Below, one piece after another: positions 18,211 through 27,965 of a stretch of 64,000 bases of DNA (positions are counted from its first letter, which is position 1; each line of letters opens with the position of its first letter). Made by a program: the position numbers and the translations under genes. Below the pieces are notes generated by a model, which saw only the letters and a program-made list of their open reading frames with translations, had not been told where the DNA came from and ran no database searches. The DNA lies in the NCBI GenBank assembly GCA_965223755.1, contig CBDCXF010000001.1:930001-994000 (forward strand), in the 5' to 3' direction. This DNA comes from CBDCXF01 sp965223755 (GTDB lineage: Bacteria > Acidobacteriota > Thermoanaerobaculia > Multivoradales > JAHEKO01).

Positions 18211-18280
18211 CAGCACTCAGCACCCAGACCCCAGTCCCCAGACCTCAGACCCCAGACCCCAGACCCCAGCACCCAAACAC
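18211..18280. repeat. Heptamer tandem array, 10 units (CAGACCC type)
   Basis: Ten in-phase 7-bp units (CAGCACT, CAGCACC, CAGACCC, CAGTCCC, CAGACCT and so on) in the convergent gap between the MetS-like gene and the M16 pair. Just upstream (18143-18165) is a fragment of the CGTCATCCC palindromic element. Confidence 0.8.
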
Positions 18281-18306
18281 ACGACAACGACAAAACGGAT
18301 ACCTAG

Positions 18307-18335
18307 AAAAAAGGCCGCCCCTCAGGGCGGCCTTT
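18307..18335 (-). terminator. Rho-independent terminator of the M16 operon
   Basis: AAAGGCCGCCC and GGGCGGCCTTT form an 11-bp stem with a 4-nt loop. On the minus strand it is followed by six U. It lies about 40 bp past the stop of the 718-residue M16 protein. Confidence 0.85.
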
Positions 18336-18374
18336 GAACGGTCCGGACCCGAAGCGGGATCCAAGAGCAAGCGT

Positions 18375-20531
18375 CTATTCGGCGGCTTCCTCCTCGGCGG
18401 CTTCAGATCCGGGCAGGTCGAAGGTTCCCTGCGGAATCTCCGGGTTGATTTCGAACGCCTCCACCGTCGCCTCTAGGAATGGCTGTCCTTCGAAGGTCTG
18501 GCTCAGCGCGAATGGAATCGACAGCCCGGCCACCTCGCGAAAATCGCTGAAGGTCTGGATGATCTCGCCCGGCGCGCCTTGGAACTCGCCGCGGTAGCGG
18601 CTGCGTACGATCTGGCCGGCCTCGCTGATCCCTAGCTCCACCACTTCTCCGCCGATTTCCAACTCCACCAGATCGACGGTGGCGCCATCGACGTCAAGTG
18701 AGCCGGAGGCGACGCCGCTCAACTCACCGCGCGCGACCGCACCCAAAATCATCAAGGTGTCTCGGTTGAGTTCCTCCAAAGCACTCGCTCGACCCTGGTC
18801 GCCAAGGTCCTGAACCGCCCCCGTCGGCGCCAGAGCCACAGCGTGCTCGGGCGTGACCAGCAACGTTTGCTGGCCAAAGGGCAGGCTCAAGATCTGTTTG
18901 GTGTGATCCGGGAATTGCGTCCACGACTCCACGCCAATGGCAAAGGTGCCCGCCTGGGGTACGGTGATCGAGCCAGCAGCCTTCTGGTACCGCCCAGTGA
19001 CCGCCAAAGCTGCGTCGGCACCACCCGATGCCTGCAAAGCCTTGGCGAGCAGAGCAGCCCCCTCCGCCAGGGTGTCTTCGCTGGCTTCGGCCCGCTCCTG
19101 CGTTAGTTCCGGAATACTGATGTCGCGCTCGACAACCTCACCGTACTCTGAAAGCGGTTTGTCCGTACCCTCCGACGGGCCAACCACCAAATAGACGAAC
19201 TGTTCGGGATCGATATAGCGCTCGGCGACGGTCAAGACCTCGTCACGAGTAACCCCCTCGATGCCCGCCTGATAGCGAGCCAGATAGTCGGTGGGATAAC
19301 CGAAGTACTCGTAGGTGAGCTGCTGCCCGAGAATTTTCGCAGTCGAGTCGGAGTTGAACACGAACGAATTCAAGATCGACGACTTGGCCAGTTCGATCTC
19401 ATCATCGGTAATAGGATCGCTGTTCAAGCGCTCCACCTCCTCCATCAGGGCGTCGATCCCAGCACCCGTGGTTTCGGTTTTGGTAGTCATCCACATCTGA
19501 AACAGACCTGGGTAGTCCCAGTTGCTGCCGACGCTGCCGCGCACCGAGTAGGCGAGCCCCTTCTTGGTACGCACGTTGGAGAACAAGCGAGACGTAAATC
19601 CGCCTGAGAACACCTCGTTGAATACCTGAATGGCATAGTAGTCAGGGCTATCTCGCGTTACACCGAGATGGCCGATGGCGATGTTGGATTGGGTCATGTC
19701 TTCCTTGGGCACGAAGTAGACGCCGGGCGTGGCCGTGCCGACTTCCGCACCGCCCAGCTCCACCGCCGTGCCGGCCTGCCAGTCGCCAAAAGCGCCTTCG
19801 ATCGAGGACAGCATTTCATCGCGGTCAAAATCTCCGACCACGCCGAGGATGATGCGATCGGGGGCGAAATACGACTGATGCCATTCGATCAAGTCGTCGC
19901 GCGTCACTGCGGCGACCGAGTCGTAGGTCGTCGCCACGCCATAGGCGGAATCGTCGCCGTAGACCAACTCAGCAAACTCGCGGAAAAGAATTCCCTGCGG
20001 GTTGTCATTCTGGCGAGCAATGCCGGCGTTGACCTGCGTGCGCGCGACCTCGATCTTGTCTTCATCAAAGACCGGATTGCGCAAGATGTCGGCGACCACC
20101 GGAATCAACTCGTCGGCGTCCTCGCTGAGGAAGCTGGCGTTGAGCGAACCGCTCGCAGTTCCGATGCTGGCCTCGATGGTCGCGGCCTTGGAGTCCAAGT
20201 ACTCGTCCAATTCGCTGCCATTCATCGATTCGGTGCCGCCGGTGCGCAGGACTTCGGCCAGAATCGCGGTTAACCCAGAGTTCTCAGAACTCTCCAACCG
20301 GGCCCCGATGCGAATCCGGGCGATGATATCGACCAGTGGCAACTCGTCATCCTGCAGCAACAAGACCACCAGGCCGTTGTCCAGTTCGACCCGCTCGGGA
20401 GCCGGCGGCTCGAAGGAACGCAGCGCAGGATACTCAATGTCGTCGACCGAGGAGACCTGGGCGGCGACCGGAAAAGCGACCAACGCGGCCGCGATCAAAA
20501 ACAAATATATTCTGCGTGCCATCTTAGGCAT
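18375..20531 (-). CDS. M16 family peptidase-like protein, zinc motif absent
   Basis: Secreted M16 homologue of 718 residues with a signal peptide (IYLFLIAAALVAFPVAAQ). Where active members have HxxEH, it reads SGLTAILAEVLRTGGT, so it should bind no zinc. In M16B two-subunit peptidases such a partner pairs with an active subunit. The adjacent upstream gene supplies that subunit, and the two reading frames overlap by 8 bp (ATG at 20531, another at 20522). The C-terminal ~180 residues beyond the M16 domains form a lipoprotein-like beta region with an Ala/Glu-rich tail. It is periplasmic, and the substrate is unknown. Confidence 0.87.
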   Translation of the reverse strand: MPKMARRIYLFLIAAALVAFPVAAQVSSVDDIEYPALRSFEPPAPERVELDNGLVVLLLQDDELPLVDIIARIRIGARLESSENSGLTAILAEVLRTGGTESMNGSELDEYLDSKAATIEASIGTASGSLNASFLSEDADELIPVVADILRNPVFDEDKIEVARTQVNAGIARQNDNPQGILFREFAELVYGDDSAYGVATTYDSVAAVTRDDLIEWHQSYFAPDRIILGVVGDFDRDEMLSSIEGAFGDWQAGTAVELGGAEVGTATPGVYFVPKEDMTQSNIAIGHLGVTRDSPDYYAIQVFNEVFSGGFTSRLFSNVRTKKGLAYSVRGSVGSNWDYPGLFQMWMTTKTETTGAGIDALMEEVERLNSDPITDDEIELAKSSILNSFVFNSDSTAKILGQQLTYEYFGYPTDYLARYQAGIEGVTRDEVLTVAERYIDPEQFVYLVVGPSEGTDKPLSEYGEVVERDISIPELTQERAEASEDTLAEGAALLAKALQASGGADAALAVTGRYQKAAGSITVPQAGTFAIGVESWTQFPDHTKQILSLPFGQQTLLVTPEHAVALAPTGAVQDLGDQGRASALEELNRDTLMILGAVARGELSGVASGSLDVDGATVDLVELEIGGEVVELGISEAGQIVRSRYRGEFQGAPGEIIQTFSDFREVAGLSIPFALSQTFEGQPFLEATVEAFEINPEIPQGTFDLPGSEAAEEEAAE

Positions 20532-22089
20532 CCTCCCCAGTATTGGTACCAGTATCAGTGCCAGTATCAGTCTCCGCTTCGGCTTCCTCTTCAGCGGTCT
20601 TGATCATCGCCACCGTACGGTTGGTCGGAGTCAATGTCTCGTTGACCACCCGCTGAATGTCTTCCGCCGTGACCTCGTCGATGCGGTCGACGTAGCGAAA
20701 GGCCTCGCGCCAGTCGCCGTACCAGGTTTGGTACTGAACTAGATTGAACGCCAGCCCTTGATTGTTGCGCAAGCCGCGCAACAGGTTGGCGCGGGCCTTG
20801 GTCTTGAACCGTTCAAGCTCATCGTCCGTCACCAATTCCGTCTTGAGGCGCTCGATCTCTTCGCGAATCGCTGCCTGAACCTCTTCGTTTTCAACTCCCG
20901 GCGAGGGAATCGCAAAAGCGATCCACATGGTCGGGTACTTGCTGCCTGGGAAGGAGGCAAAGGAACCGGTCTGAGCGGCGATCTTCTTATCCTCGACCAA
21001 AGAACGGTAGAGACGTGAAGCGCGGCCACCGGAGAGGATGTCGTCGATGGCGTCCCAAACCGGTTGGTCGGCGTGGGTGGCCGCCGGCTTGTGGTAGCCC
21101 TCGACGTATACCGGCTGTGACGGATCTTCCAGTACGACGGTCTTTTCCGCGATCTGCGGAGGCTCGACCGTGCGCAGGGCTTCGGGCTTCGGCCGCGCCG
21201 GGATGCGCTCGAAGTAAGTCTTGAGAACGGGCAGCACCTCATCGGCGGTCACATCTCCGACGATCACCGTGGTCAGGTTGGAAGGCCCGTAGTACTTCTC
21301 GAAAAACTCCTGGGCATCGGTGGCGGTGAACGACTGCAAGTCGCTCATATAACCGACCACCGGCTGCTTGTATGGATGGGCAACGAACGCGGTGGCGAGG
21401 AACTGCTCGATCATGCGGCCGATGGGCTGGCTCTCGGTGCGCAGCCGGCGCTCCTCCTGTACCACGTCGCGCTCCTTATAGAACTCGCGAAACACCGGAT
21501 GGAAGAAACGCTCCGACTCCAGGAACGCGAACAGTTCAAATCGATTCGAAGGCAGGGAAAAGAAGTAGCCGGTGGCATCCGAATTGGTGAAGGCGTTGAG
21601 ACCGGTGCCGCCCTGACGCGACAGCGCTTCGTCGAACTCGTTCGGAACCACGTACTGTGCTGCCTCCTCCTGCTTGGCCTCGAACGCCGCGAGCAAGGTC
21701 TGCACTTCCTCTTCATCGGGATTCACCGCCGTACGCGCACGCTGGTAGGCGGCGTAGGCGTCCTCCAGCTCGGCAAGCGCGACCTTCTCGGCCTCATAGT
21801 CGGTGGTGCCGATGTTCGGCGTGCCTTTGAAGGCCATGTGCTCGAACATGTGCGCCAACCCCGTAATACCGGGGACCTCTTGGGCGCCGCCGACATCGGC
21901 GAACGTCGCATACGAGAACACCGGCGCGACGGGCCGGTTGACGATGACGAACGTCCAACCGTTGTCGAGTACATGGGTGCTCGTTTTTTCTTCGAACGAG
22001 GCCAAATCCTGAGCCGACACCGGCACCGCCACAAGCAGCACGGTGAGCGCGACCCAAGCAAACCTCCTCAATGAGAGCGTGTTGACCAT
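20524..22089 (-). CDS. M16 family zinc metallopeptidase, catalytic subunit
   Basis: Secreted peptidase of 521 residues. The signal peptide (FAWVALTVLLVAVPVSAQ) is followed by HMFEH at 80-84, the inverted zinc motif; the third ligand is in YKERDVVQEERR. An extra ~60-residue charged helical insert (about 100-165) lies between them. The start ATG at 22089 has a good Shine-Dalgarno (AAGGAG, 5 bp away). The tail is a TDTGTDTGTNTG repeat. With the next gene it makes an active/inactive M16 pair. Confidence 0.9.
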   Translation of the reverse strand: MVNTLSLRRFAWVALTVLLVAVPVSAQDLASFEEKTSTHVLDNGWTFVIVNRPVAPVFSYATFADVGGAQEVPGITGLAHMFEHMAFKGTPNIGTTDYEAEKVALAELEDAYAAYQRARTAVNPDEEEVQTLLAAFEAKQEEAAQYVVPNEFDEALSRQGGTGLNAFTNSDATGYFFSLPSNRFELFAFLESERFFHPVFREFYKERDVVQEERRLRTESQPIGRMIEQFLATAFVAHPYKQPVVGYMSDLQSFTATDAQEFFEKYYGPSNLTTVIVGDVTADEVLPVLKTYFERIPARPKPEALRTVEPPQIAEKTVVLEDPSQPVYVEGYHKPAATHADQPVWDAIDDILSGGRASRLYRSLVEDKKIAAQTGSFASFPGSKYPTMWIAFAIPSPGVENEEVQAAIREEIERLKTELVTDDELERFKTKARANLLRGLRNNQGLAFNLVQYQTWYGDWREAFRYVDRIDEVTAEDIQRVVNETLTPTNRTVAMIKTAEEEAEAETDTGTDTGTNTGEDA

Positions 22090-22296
22090 CTTGACTCCTT
22101 TGGATTGTCGTGCGCTTCTTTTTATTGCGGGATACAAAAAAACCCCCAGCGCATACCTATTTTACGTCGAGGAACCCGCAAAGGTTGTCCTCCTCACAAC
22201 ACCAGTGATAGCAAAGGCAATGCCGCATCAACCAGTACAACAACTCGTCATCCCCCGATGCGGGGGGCGCTCTCTCAACCGCGATAAAGTCTCGGC

Positions 22297-23772
22297 ATGT
22301 TGACCTGGGCCGCTCTCGCCTTTGTCGCGCTCTTGGCGCTCGCCGCGATCTACGACCTCACCCAGCGCAAACACGCTATCCTGCGCAACTTCCCATTGAT
22401 CGGCCACTTCCGCTATTGGCTGGAAAGCGTCGGCCCGGAATTGCGCCAATACATCGTCACTTCCAACGATGAAGAGCGTCCGTTCTCCCGCGATCAACGG
22501 GCCTGGGTTTACACCTCGGCCAAGAAGCAGAACAACTACTTCGGTTTCGGCACCGACAACGACCTTTCGTTAACTCCCAACTACCTCATCATCCGCCACT
22601 CGCAGTTCCCCAAAACCTCGCCCCACCCCGGCGATGATGGCTACGACCCGCACTATCCGGTCGCTTCGGCCAAGGTTCTTGGCGAGCACCGCAACCGCCG
22701 CAAAGCATTCCGGCCTCCCTCGATCGTCGGCATTTCGGCGATGAGTTACGGCTCACTGAGCGCGCCCGCCGTGCAGGCCCTCAACCGCGGTGCGGCGACC
22801 GCCGGCTGCCTGCACAACACCGGAGAGGGCGGCGTTTCGCCCCATCACTTGCAGGGGGGAGACCTCATTTGGCAAATCGGCACCGGCTACTTCGGATGCC
22901 GAGCTGAGGATGGCGGCTTCAGTCGCGAGCGTTTCCGGGACACCAGTTCTCACGACGCCATCAAAGCGATCGAAGTCAAGCTCTCTCAAGGAGCCAAACC
23001 GGGCCTCGGCGGCGTCCTGCCGGCCGAGAAAGTCACTCCAGAGATTGCCGCGATTCGTGGAATCCCGCTGGGCAAGTCCTGCCTCAGTCCCTCGCGCCAC
23101 TCGGCCTTCTCCGACGTCGACTCCATGCTGGACTTCGTCGAGTCCCTGGCTGACGACAGCGGCCTGCCGGTAGGGATCAAATCGGCCGTTGGCGATATGG
23201 CCTTCTGGCATGAATTGGCCCGCGAAATGGGGCGCGGAAACCGCGGCGTCGACTTCATCACCATTGATGGCGGCGAGGGAGGTACCGGGGCCGCTCCGTT
23301 GGTTTTCTCCGACCACGTTTCGCTGCCCTTCCTGCAAGGATTCTCGTCGGTGCATCGCATCTTCGCCGACCATGGACTCACCGATCAGGTCGCGTTCATC
23401 GGCTCCGGCAAGCTCGGTTTTCCGCAACGAGGCCTGCTCGCCATGGCCATGGGATGCGATTTGTTGTCGGTCGCGCGCGAAGCGATGTTGGCGATCGGCT
23501 GCATTCAAGCTCAGAGGTGCCACAGCGGACACTGCCCCACCGGCGTCGCCACACAGAACAAATGGCTGGTGCGCGGGCTCGACCCCACCGACAAGTCGGC
23601 GCGACTGGCCAACTACATAATCACTCTACGCAAAGAACTGCAGCAACTGGCGCGGGCTTGCGGCTACGACCATCCGGCAGAAGTACCGCTGGACCGCTTT
23701 GCCATTCTCGACGACCAACTCGGCCACCGCCCGGCGGTGGAGGTCTTTGGCTATTCCTCGGCGGCGGCCTAG
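22297..23772 (+). CDS. FMN-binding glutamate synthase family protein
   Basis: Protein of 491 residues with an N-terminal membrane anchor (about 3-20) and a GltB-type FMN/(beta-alpha)8 domain. GISAMSYGSLSAPAVQALNRG, HNTGEGGVSPHH, GIKSAVGD and TIDGGEGGTGAAPL line the FMN and substrate site. CIQAQRCHSGHCPTG carries the cysteines of the Fe-S cluster. It lacks the amidotransferase and GltD parts, so it is a stand-alone oxidoreductase; the real substrate in this subfamily is not established. The downstream gene overlaps its 3' end. Confidence 0.88.
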   Translation: MLTWAALAFVALLALAAIYDLTQRKHAILRNFPLIGHFRYWLESVGPELRQYIVTSNDEERPFSRDQRAWVYTSAKKQNNYFGFGTDNDLSLTPNYLIIRHSQFPKTSPHPGDDGYDPHYPVASAKVLGEHRNRRKAFRPPSIVGISAMSYGSLSAPAVQALNRGAATAGCLHNTGEGGVSPHHLQGGDLIWQIGTGYFGCRAEDGGFSRERFRDTSSHDAIKAIEVKLSQGAKPGLGGVLPAEKVTPEIAAIRGIPLGKSCLSPSRHSAFSDVDSMLDFVESLADDSGLPVGIKSAVGDMAFWHELAREMGRGNRGVDFITIDGGEGGTGAAPLVFSDHVSLPFLQGFSSVHRIFADHGLTDQVAFIGSGKLGFPQRGLLAMAMGCDLLSVAREAMLAIGCIQAQRCHSGHCPTGVATQNKWLVRGLDPTDKSARLANYIITLRKELQQLARACGYDHPAEVPLDRFAILDDQLGHRPAVEVFGYSSAAA

Positions 23773-25651
23773 CCGACCAGCATCGATCGCGGCCCTGTCT
23801 CTGGCGCTGCTCGCGTCGGTCTTGACGACCTGTGGCCCGAACGACGACTCGAGCCTGCCACCCGGCGCCCAGCCCGAGCTGGTCGCCAACCTGCGCGCCA
23901 ACGCTGAGGCCCAACGTCACCCCGCCGACGGCGGTGGGAATGCACGTCTCGTCAATCCCGACCCGGTGCCAGCCGGCTCTCTCGCCATTTGGAGCATCGA
24001 ATTCACGGTTGGCGAGCTGGGCATAGCGGATGGGGGCTCCATCCACTTTCAGCCTTCCCCATTTTGGGGTTGGAGCCCGCCACAGGTCGACTATCCCGAT
24101 CTGCCCGGATATACCGTCGTCACGACAAACGACCCTGACATCGCCCTGACCACAACCGCAGCTCCAGGAGGTCCGCTGATCATCACCGCTGGCGACGGGT
24201 TTCGACCGGGAGAGGAAATCACCATTCGCTATGGCGGTGAGGTCGGAGCCCGCGCCGATCGCTACCGGGACCGTGAGTCGCGACTGTGGATCGGAGTCGA
24301 TGGCGACGGAGACGGGAGTCGTCAGTGGCTCGCCGGCAGCCCGGCGGTCGAAGTCGTCGCCGGCCCCGCGGCGGCCTGGCTGACTTCGCTTCCCGCAACC
24401 GCTCAACGCGGCGACACGGTGTTGCTGCGACTTGCAGCGGTCGATGCCATCGGCAACCGCGCCGCGTATTCAGGCACGGCACAGCTCGAATTGCCCGCAG
24501 GGTTGATCGGGCCCGAGGAGGTCAAAGTCCAAGACGGCAGCGGAACGGTGCAAGTAACCGTCGACCGTGACGGGCTGCACGTCGCCACCGCGAGCGGCGC
24601 TGGGCTGCGCATCGGCGAGTCCAACCCGATGCTGGCGAGCCACAACTTTCCGCGTTTGCTGTGGGGCGACCTCCACGGCCACACCGGTCTTTCCGACGGA
24701 ACCGGCACCCCGGAGGACTACTTCGCATACGCGCGCGAGATCGCCGCACTCGACTTCGCCGCCATCACCGACCACGACCACTGGGGCATCCAACCGCTCG
24801 ATTCGTCGCCGGGCAACTGGCAGCGCATCCAAAAAGCGGTGGCTTCAGCACACGCCCCACCGAGCTTCGTCGCCCTCCTCGGCTACGAATGGACCAACTG
24901 GATTTACGGCCACAGACATGTCGTCCACTTCGCCGATGACGGCCCGCTGTTGTCGTCGCTCGATACTGAGCACGAGCACCCACGGCAGCTTTGGAACTCA
25001 CTACGCGACCTCCCCAGTTTGACCTTCGCTCACCATTCCTCCGGAGACCCCATTCCGATCGATTGGTCGATCGCTCCAGATCCAGTGCTCGAACCGATTA
25101 CCGAGATCGTTTCGGTGCATGGATCGAGTGAATCGCGCGACGGCGCTCGGCCGGTGGGCGGATCGCGGAGTGGCAACTTTGTGCGCGACGCGCTCGGTCG
25201 CGGCTATCGCCTCGGCTTTATCGGCAGCGGCGACAGCCACGACGGACATCCCGGTCTTGCCCACTTGGCCTCCCCCAGTGGTGGTCTGGCCGCGGTGTGG
25301 AGTGCGGAGAACACGAGGGAGGCAATCCTGGCGTCGCTGCGCTCGCGACGGGCTTACGCCACCAACGGCCCCAAGATGTTGCTGCGCGCTCGGCTCGATG
25401 ACCACGAAATGGGCTCGGTTTTGCCGAGGTTCGAGCGGTCGAATCTCAAGGTGTTTGCCGTAGGGACGACCCCGGTAACCCGGATCGAAGTGATCGTTGA
25501 TGGGCAGATCGTGCATCGATTGAGTCCGACAGAAGGTCGTTTGGCCTCTTGGCAGACGCATCTCGACACGTCCAAATCCGACTACGTCTACGTACGCGTC
25601 GCTCAGGAAGGCTATGGAATGGCCTGGTCGAGCCCGTTCTTTTTGCAGTGA
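23747..25651 (+). CDS. DUF3604/PHP-domain lipoprotein
   Basis: Lipoprotein of about 634 residues: a signal with lipobox near LTTCG, then ~250 residues of beta-rich domain, then a PHP-type metal hydrolase domain. Metal motifs are GDLHGHTGLSDG, ITDHDHWG, LLGYEWT and GSGDSHDGHPG. DUF3604 proteins have this layout; the substrate is unknown. The start is uncertain: a TTG at 23747 gives an ideal signal peptide and has a GTGGAGG just before it, while a TTG at 23699 would add 16 residues. Either way it overlaps the preceding gene. Confidence 0.83.
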   Translation: MAIPRRRPSRPASIAALSLALLASVLTTCGPNDDSSLPPGAQPELVANLRANAEAQRHPADGGGNARLVNPDPVPAGSLAIWSIEFTVGELGIADGGSIHFQPSPFWGWSPPQVDYPDLPGYTVVTTNDPDIALTTTAAPGGPLIITAGDGFRPGEEITIRYGGEVGARADRYRDRESRLWIGVDGDGDGSRQWLAGSPAVEVVAGPAAAWLTSLPATAQRGDTVLLRLAAVDAIGNRAAYSGTAQLELPAGLIGPEEVKVQDGSGTVQVTVDRDGLHVATASGAGLRIGESNPMLASHNFPRLLWGDLHGHTGLSDGTGTPEDYFAYAREIAALDFAAITDHDHWGIQPLDSSPGNWQRIQKAVASAHAPPSFVALLGYEWTNWIYGHRHVVHFADDGPLLSSLDTEHEHPRQLWNSLRDLPSLTFAHHSSGDPIPIDWSIAPDPVLEPITEIVSVHGSSESRDGARPVGGSRSGNFVRDALGRGYRLGFIGSGDSHDGHPGLAHLASPSGGLAAVWSAENTREAILASLRSRRAYATNGPKMLLRARLDDHEMGSVLPRFERSNLKVFAVGTTPVTRIEVIVDGQIVHRLSPTEGRLASWQTHLDTSKSDYVYVRVAQEGYGMAWSSPFFLQ

Positions 25652-25663
25652 GTGGGGGGGAGT

Positions 25664-25775
25664 GCTAGTGGCTAGTGGCTAATGGTCAGTGGTCAGTGGT
25701 CAGTGGTCAGTGGTCAGTGGTCAGTGGTCAGTGGTCAGTGGTCAGTGGTCAGTGGCCAGTGGCCAGTGGCCAGTC
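25664..25775. repeat. Heptamer tandem array, 16 units (GTCAGTG type)
   Basis: Sixteen in-phase 7-bp units: GCTAGTG twice, GCTAATG, GTCAGTG ten times, then GCCAGTG types. It lies between two genes that converge and abuts the GC-rich palindromic element at about 25781. Confidence 0.9.
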
Positions 25776-25780
25776 ATCGA

Positions 25781-25858
25781 CGTAGGGGAGCCCCTTGCGG
25801 GCTCCCGCGAGGAGACAAGCTTGCTCTGAGCGGCATCGAAGGGCCGGTCCCTTCCCTT
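25781..25858. repeat. Interspersed GC-rich palindromic element (GTAGGGGAGCCCC family)
   Basis: Contains GTAGGGGAGCCCCTTGCGGG, which folds back on itself, followed by CAAGCTTGC and TCGAAGGG segments. The same blocks occur near 58226, and inverted near 62706 and 63826. Confidence 0.75.
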
Positions 25859-25902
25859 GTCACTGTGGTTAGTGGCTGGTGGCTAGTGGCTAGCGGGATC
25901 CG

Positions 25903-26925
25903 TCATCCCCGCGTGCGGGGATCGGCGGGCGGATTCTGGCGAAAACGGGCCCGGAGCTTTGCGGTCGCCGCCCTCGTTCGTCGCAACTTGAACAGCCGGC
26001 GCTGCTCCTCGGCTTCCTCAAAGGTGTCGATGTCCTTGGCGAAGGAAAGCGCATTGACCAGCGGAATGCGGCCGCGGCGCTCGGGATGCGCTTTGCGGTG
26101 GCGCCAGCGAATCAAGATGGCGCGAATGCGATCGGCGAGCTCCTCGGTCGTCATCTCGCCGCCGCGCAGCCGGAGCGCAAGGCGGATGCTCTGCCACAGA
26201 GTCGGCAACGTCGCCACCGGAGGGCGCAGGCGCGCCAGATGCCGCAGATCCTGCCCGATCAGGAACCCGGCCAGGTGCATTGTGCCGTAGAACAGCCGGT
26301 ACATCACCGATCGGTTGCGCGTACGGTACAGCAGGTCGAAGGCACGGTACACCAGCGGCAGGCGAAAGACGGCTGCGTCGACGATCATCAAGTGGCTTGG
26401 AAGAACCGCTCTCGACGCTTCGGCTTCTGAGGGTCGCAAGGTGTACTTCGGTTTCCACGCCGACTCGCCGAGCTCTTCGTCGGCGGCCAGGACCAGCGGA
26501 TACCAAAAGTCCATCGGCACGTGGGCCCGGTAATCCGCCATCAGGGCGTCGAGTTCGTCGAGATCGGGGATGATGTCGTAGGTCGTGATGGCGAGAGGTT
26601 TGCCCGGATGAATCTCCGCCATCGCCTCAAGCACCGTGCGCACGTTGGCTCCCAAACTGCGGTCGGTGTCAATGACCTGGGCGCCTTCTCGATTTTCGCC
26701 ATAGACTGTTTTGGGGCCGGCGATGTAAGCCGGGGCGAAATGCCCCGAGCCAAGCATGCGTTCGAGGACATGATCGATGAGCGGCCGTCCTTCGACCTGG
26801 ACCTCGACGCCCTTTTTGCCTTGAATGGCGTGTTGACCCGAGCCCTCGGGCAGCGCCGCTGGCCGTTCATCGCTGCCAGCGAGTACCACCAAAGGTAACG
26901 GATGAAAATCGGCGCTCATCGCCAT
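25903..26925 (-). CDS. Nucleotidyltransferase-like protein (GT-A fold)
   Basis: Protein of 340 residues. The N-terminal part resembles NTP-transferases: LVVLAGSDERP at the start, then KKGVEVQVEGRPLIDHVLERML, the usual pattern of a nucleotide-binding loop followed by the 'pvplxGrplIdhvl' segment. ITTYDIIPDLDEL would be the acidic metal site region. The C-terminal ~130 residues are Arg-rich and I do not recognise them. The substrate is unknown. ATG codons occur at 26925 and 26919. The 3' end runs into a CGTCATCCC-type repeat. Confidence 0.7.
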   Translation of the reverse strand: MAMSADFHPLPLVVLAGSDERPAALPEGSGQHAIQGKKGVEVQVEGRPLIDHVLERMLGSGHFAPAYIAGPKTVYGENREGAQVIDTDRSLGANVRTVLEAMAEIHPGKPLAITTYDIIPDLDELDALMADYRAHVPMDFWYPLVLAADEELGESAWKPKYTLRPSEAEASRAVLPSHLMIVDAAVFRLPLVYRAFDLLYRTRNRSVMYRLFYGTMHLAGFLIGQDLRHLARLRPPVATLPTLWQSIRLALRLRGGEMTTEELADRIRAILIRWRHRKAHPERRGRIPLVNALSFAKDIDTFEEAEEQRRLFKLRRTRAATAKLRARFRQNPPADPRTRG

Positions 26926-27071
26926 TGATCATATTGGCCGAAGGTGTAGATGCAAAACCCGGGAACCGAAACAGCCTACGCGGCGTTGTAGGGGGCAGAA
27001 AGAGCGAATTCCGGCCGCGGAGGCCGGAGTCAACAGCCGAAACCACAATAACCAAGGAGATTCTTCCAATC

Positions 27072-27965
27072 ATGCTGACCAAAGCGATTGTAAGCGCGGC
27101 GATCGCCCTCGCCCTCGCGGCCACCGGTGCTCACGCGGACGAGGATGCGGCGCGCAAAGAAGTCAAGACCAAGAAGATCGTGATCGAGTGCGACGGTGAA
27201 AAATGTGACGACGAAAACCACAAGGTCTTCATCCACGGCGGTGGACCACTGGAGTGGCTGGGAGAAGATTGTGAGGGCGACGACTGCGATATCGAAGTCC
27301 TCGTCAAGAAGATCCAAGATGGCTCTTTCGTCAAGGAGATCTGCGAAGACGGCGACTGCGACAAGCACAAGATCTTCGCGTTCCATTCCGACCACAGCGC
27401 GCCGATAGCGTGGACTACCGATGAAGGTCATGGTTTCCACTTTGGTATGGGCCCGCGCACCTACCTCGGCGTGCAATTCGTGCCCCTAACTTCCGAGCTT
27501 GCAGACCACTTCGGCGCCGCCTCCGATTCCGCGGTGATGGTTTCCAAGGTTGTCGACGGCAGTCCCGCCGATCGCGCTGGCGTGCTGGTCGGCGACCTCA
27601 TCACCTCGATCGACGGCGAGTCACTAGAAGACACGGGACTAGCTCGAGCGATTCGCGGTCGCGACGACGGCGACACGATCAGCCTCGGTGTCCTACGCAA
27701 CAACCGCGAAGTGCTTCTCGACGCCACCCTCGAAACCCGTGAAAGCGACTTCAAAGCACTCACGATTCCCCATGGAGCCAAGCACATCGAAATCCACAAA
27801 ATGAAGGGCGGCGAAGGGCCCCACAAGATGCGCTTTCTCAACACCGACGAACTTTGCGACGGTCTGGAGGAATGCGAAGTGCAGATTCGCTGTGAAGGCG
27901 ACGACAAGGCCGACTGCAGTTGCGAGGTCAACGGCGAATCGGTCGATTGCCCGGAACTCGAATAG
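27072..27965 (+). CDS. Secreted PDZ-domain protein with acidic Cys clusters
   Basis: Exported protein of 297 residues: signal peptide (AIVSAAIALALAATGAHA), a Cys-rich acidic segment (CDGEKCDDE, CEGDDCDIE, CEDGDCDKH), one PDZ domain (about 135-225; TYLGVQFVPL, GSPADRAGVLVGDLITSIDG), and a second Cys-rich acidic tail (ECEVQIRC, DCSCEVNG). The ATG at 27072 has AAGGAG upstream. There is no protease domain. Roles could be protein scaffolding or metal handling in the periplasm; neither is shown. Confidence 0.82.
   Translation: MLTKAIVSAAIALALAATGAHADEDAARKEVKTKKIVIECDGEKCDDENHKVFIHGGGPLEWLGEDCEGDDCDIEVLVKKIQDGSFVKEICEDGDCDKHKIFAFHSDHSAPIAWTTDEGHGFHFGMGPRTYLGVQFVPLTSELADHFGAASDSAVMVSKVVDGSPADRAGVLVGDLITSIDGESLEDTGLARAIRGRDDGDTISLGVLRNNREVLLDATLETRESDFKALTIPHGAKHIEIHKMKGGEGPHKMRFLNTDELCDGLEECEVQIRCEGDDKADCSCEVNGESVDCPELE

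Noticed and set aside
25664..25775. Possible CRISPR array at the heptamer repeats
   Set aside because: The repeats are 7 bp with no unique spacers and there is no cas gene.
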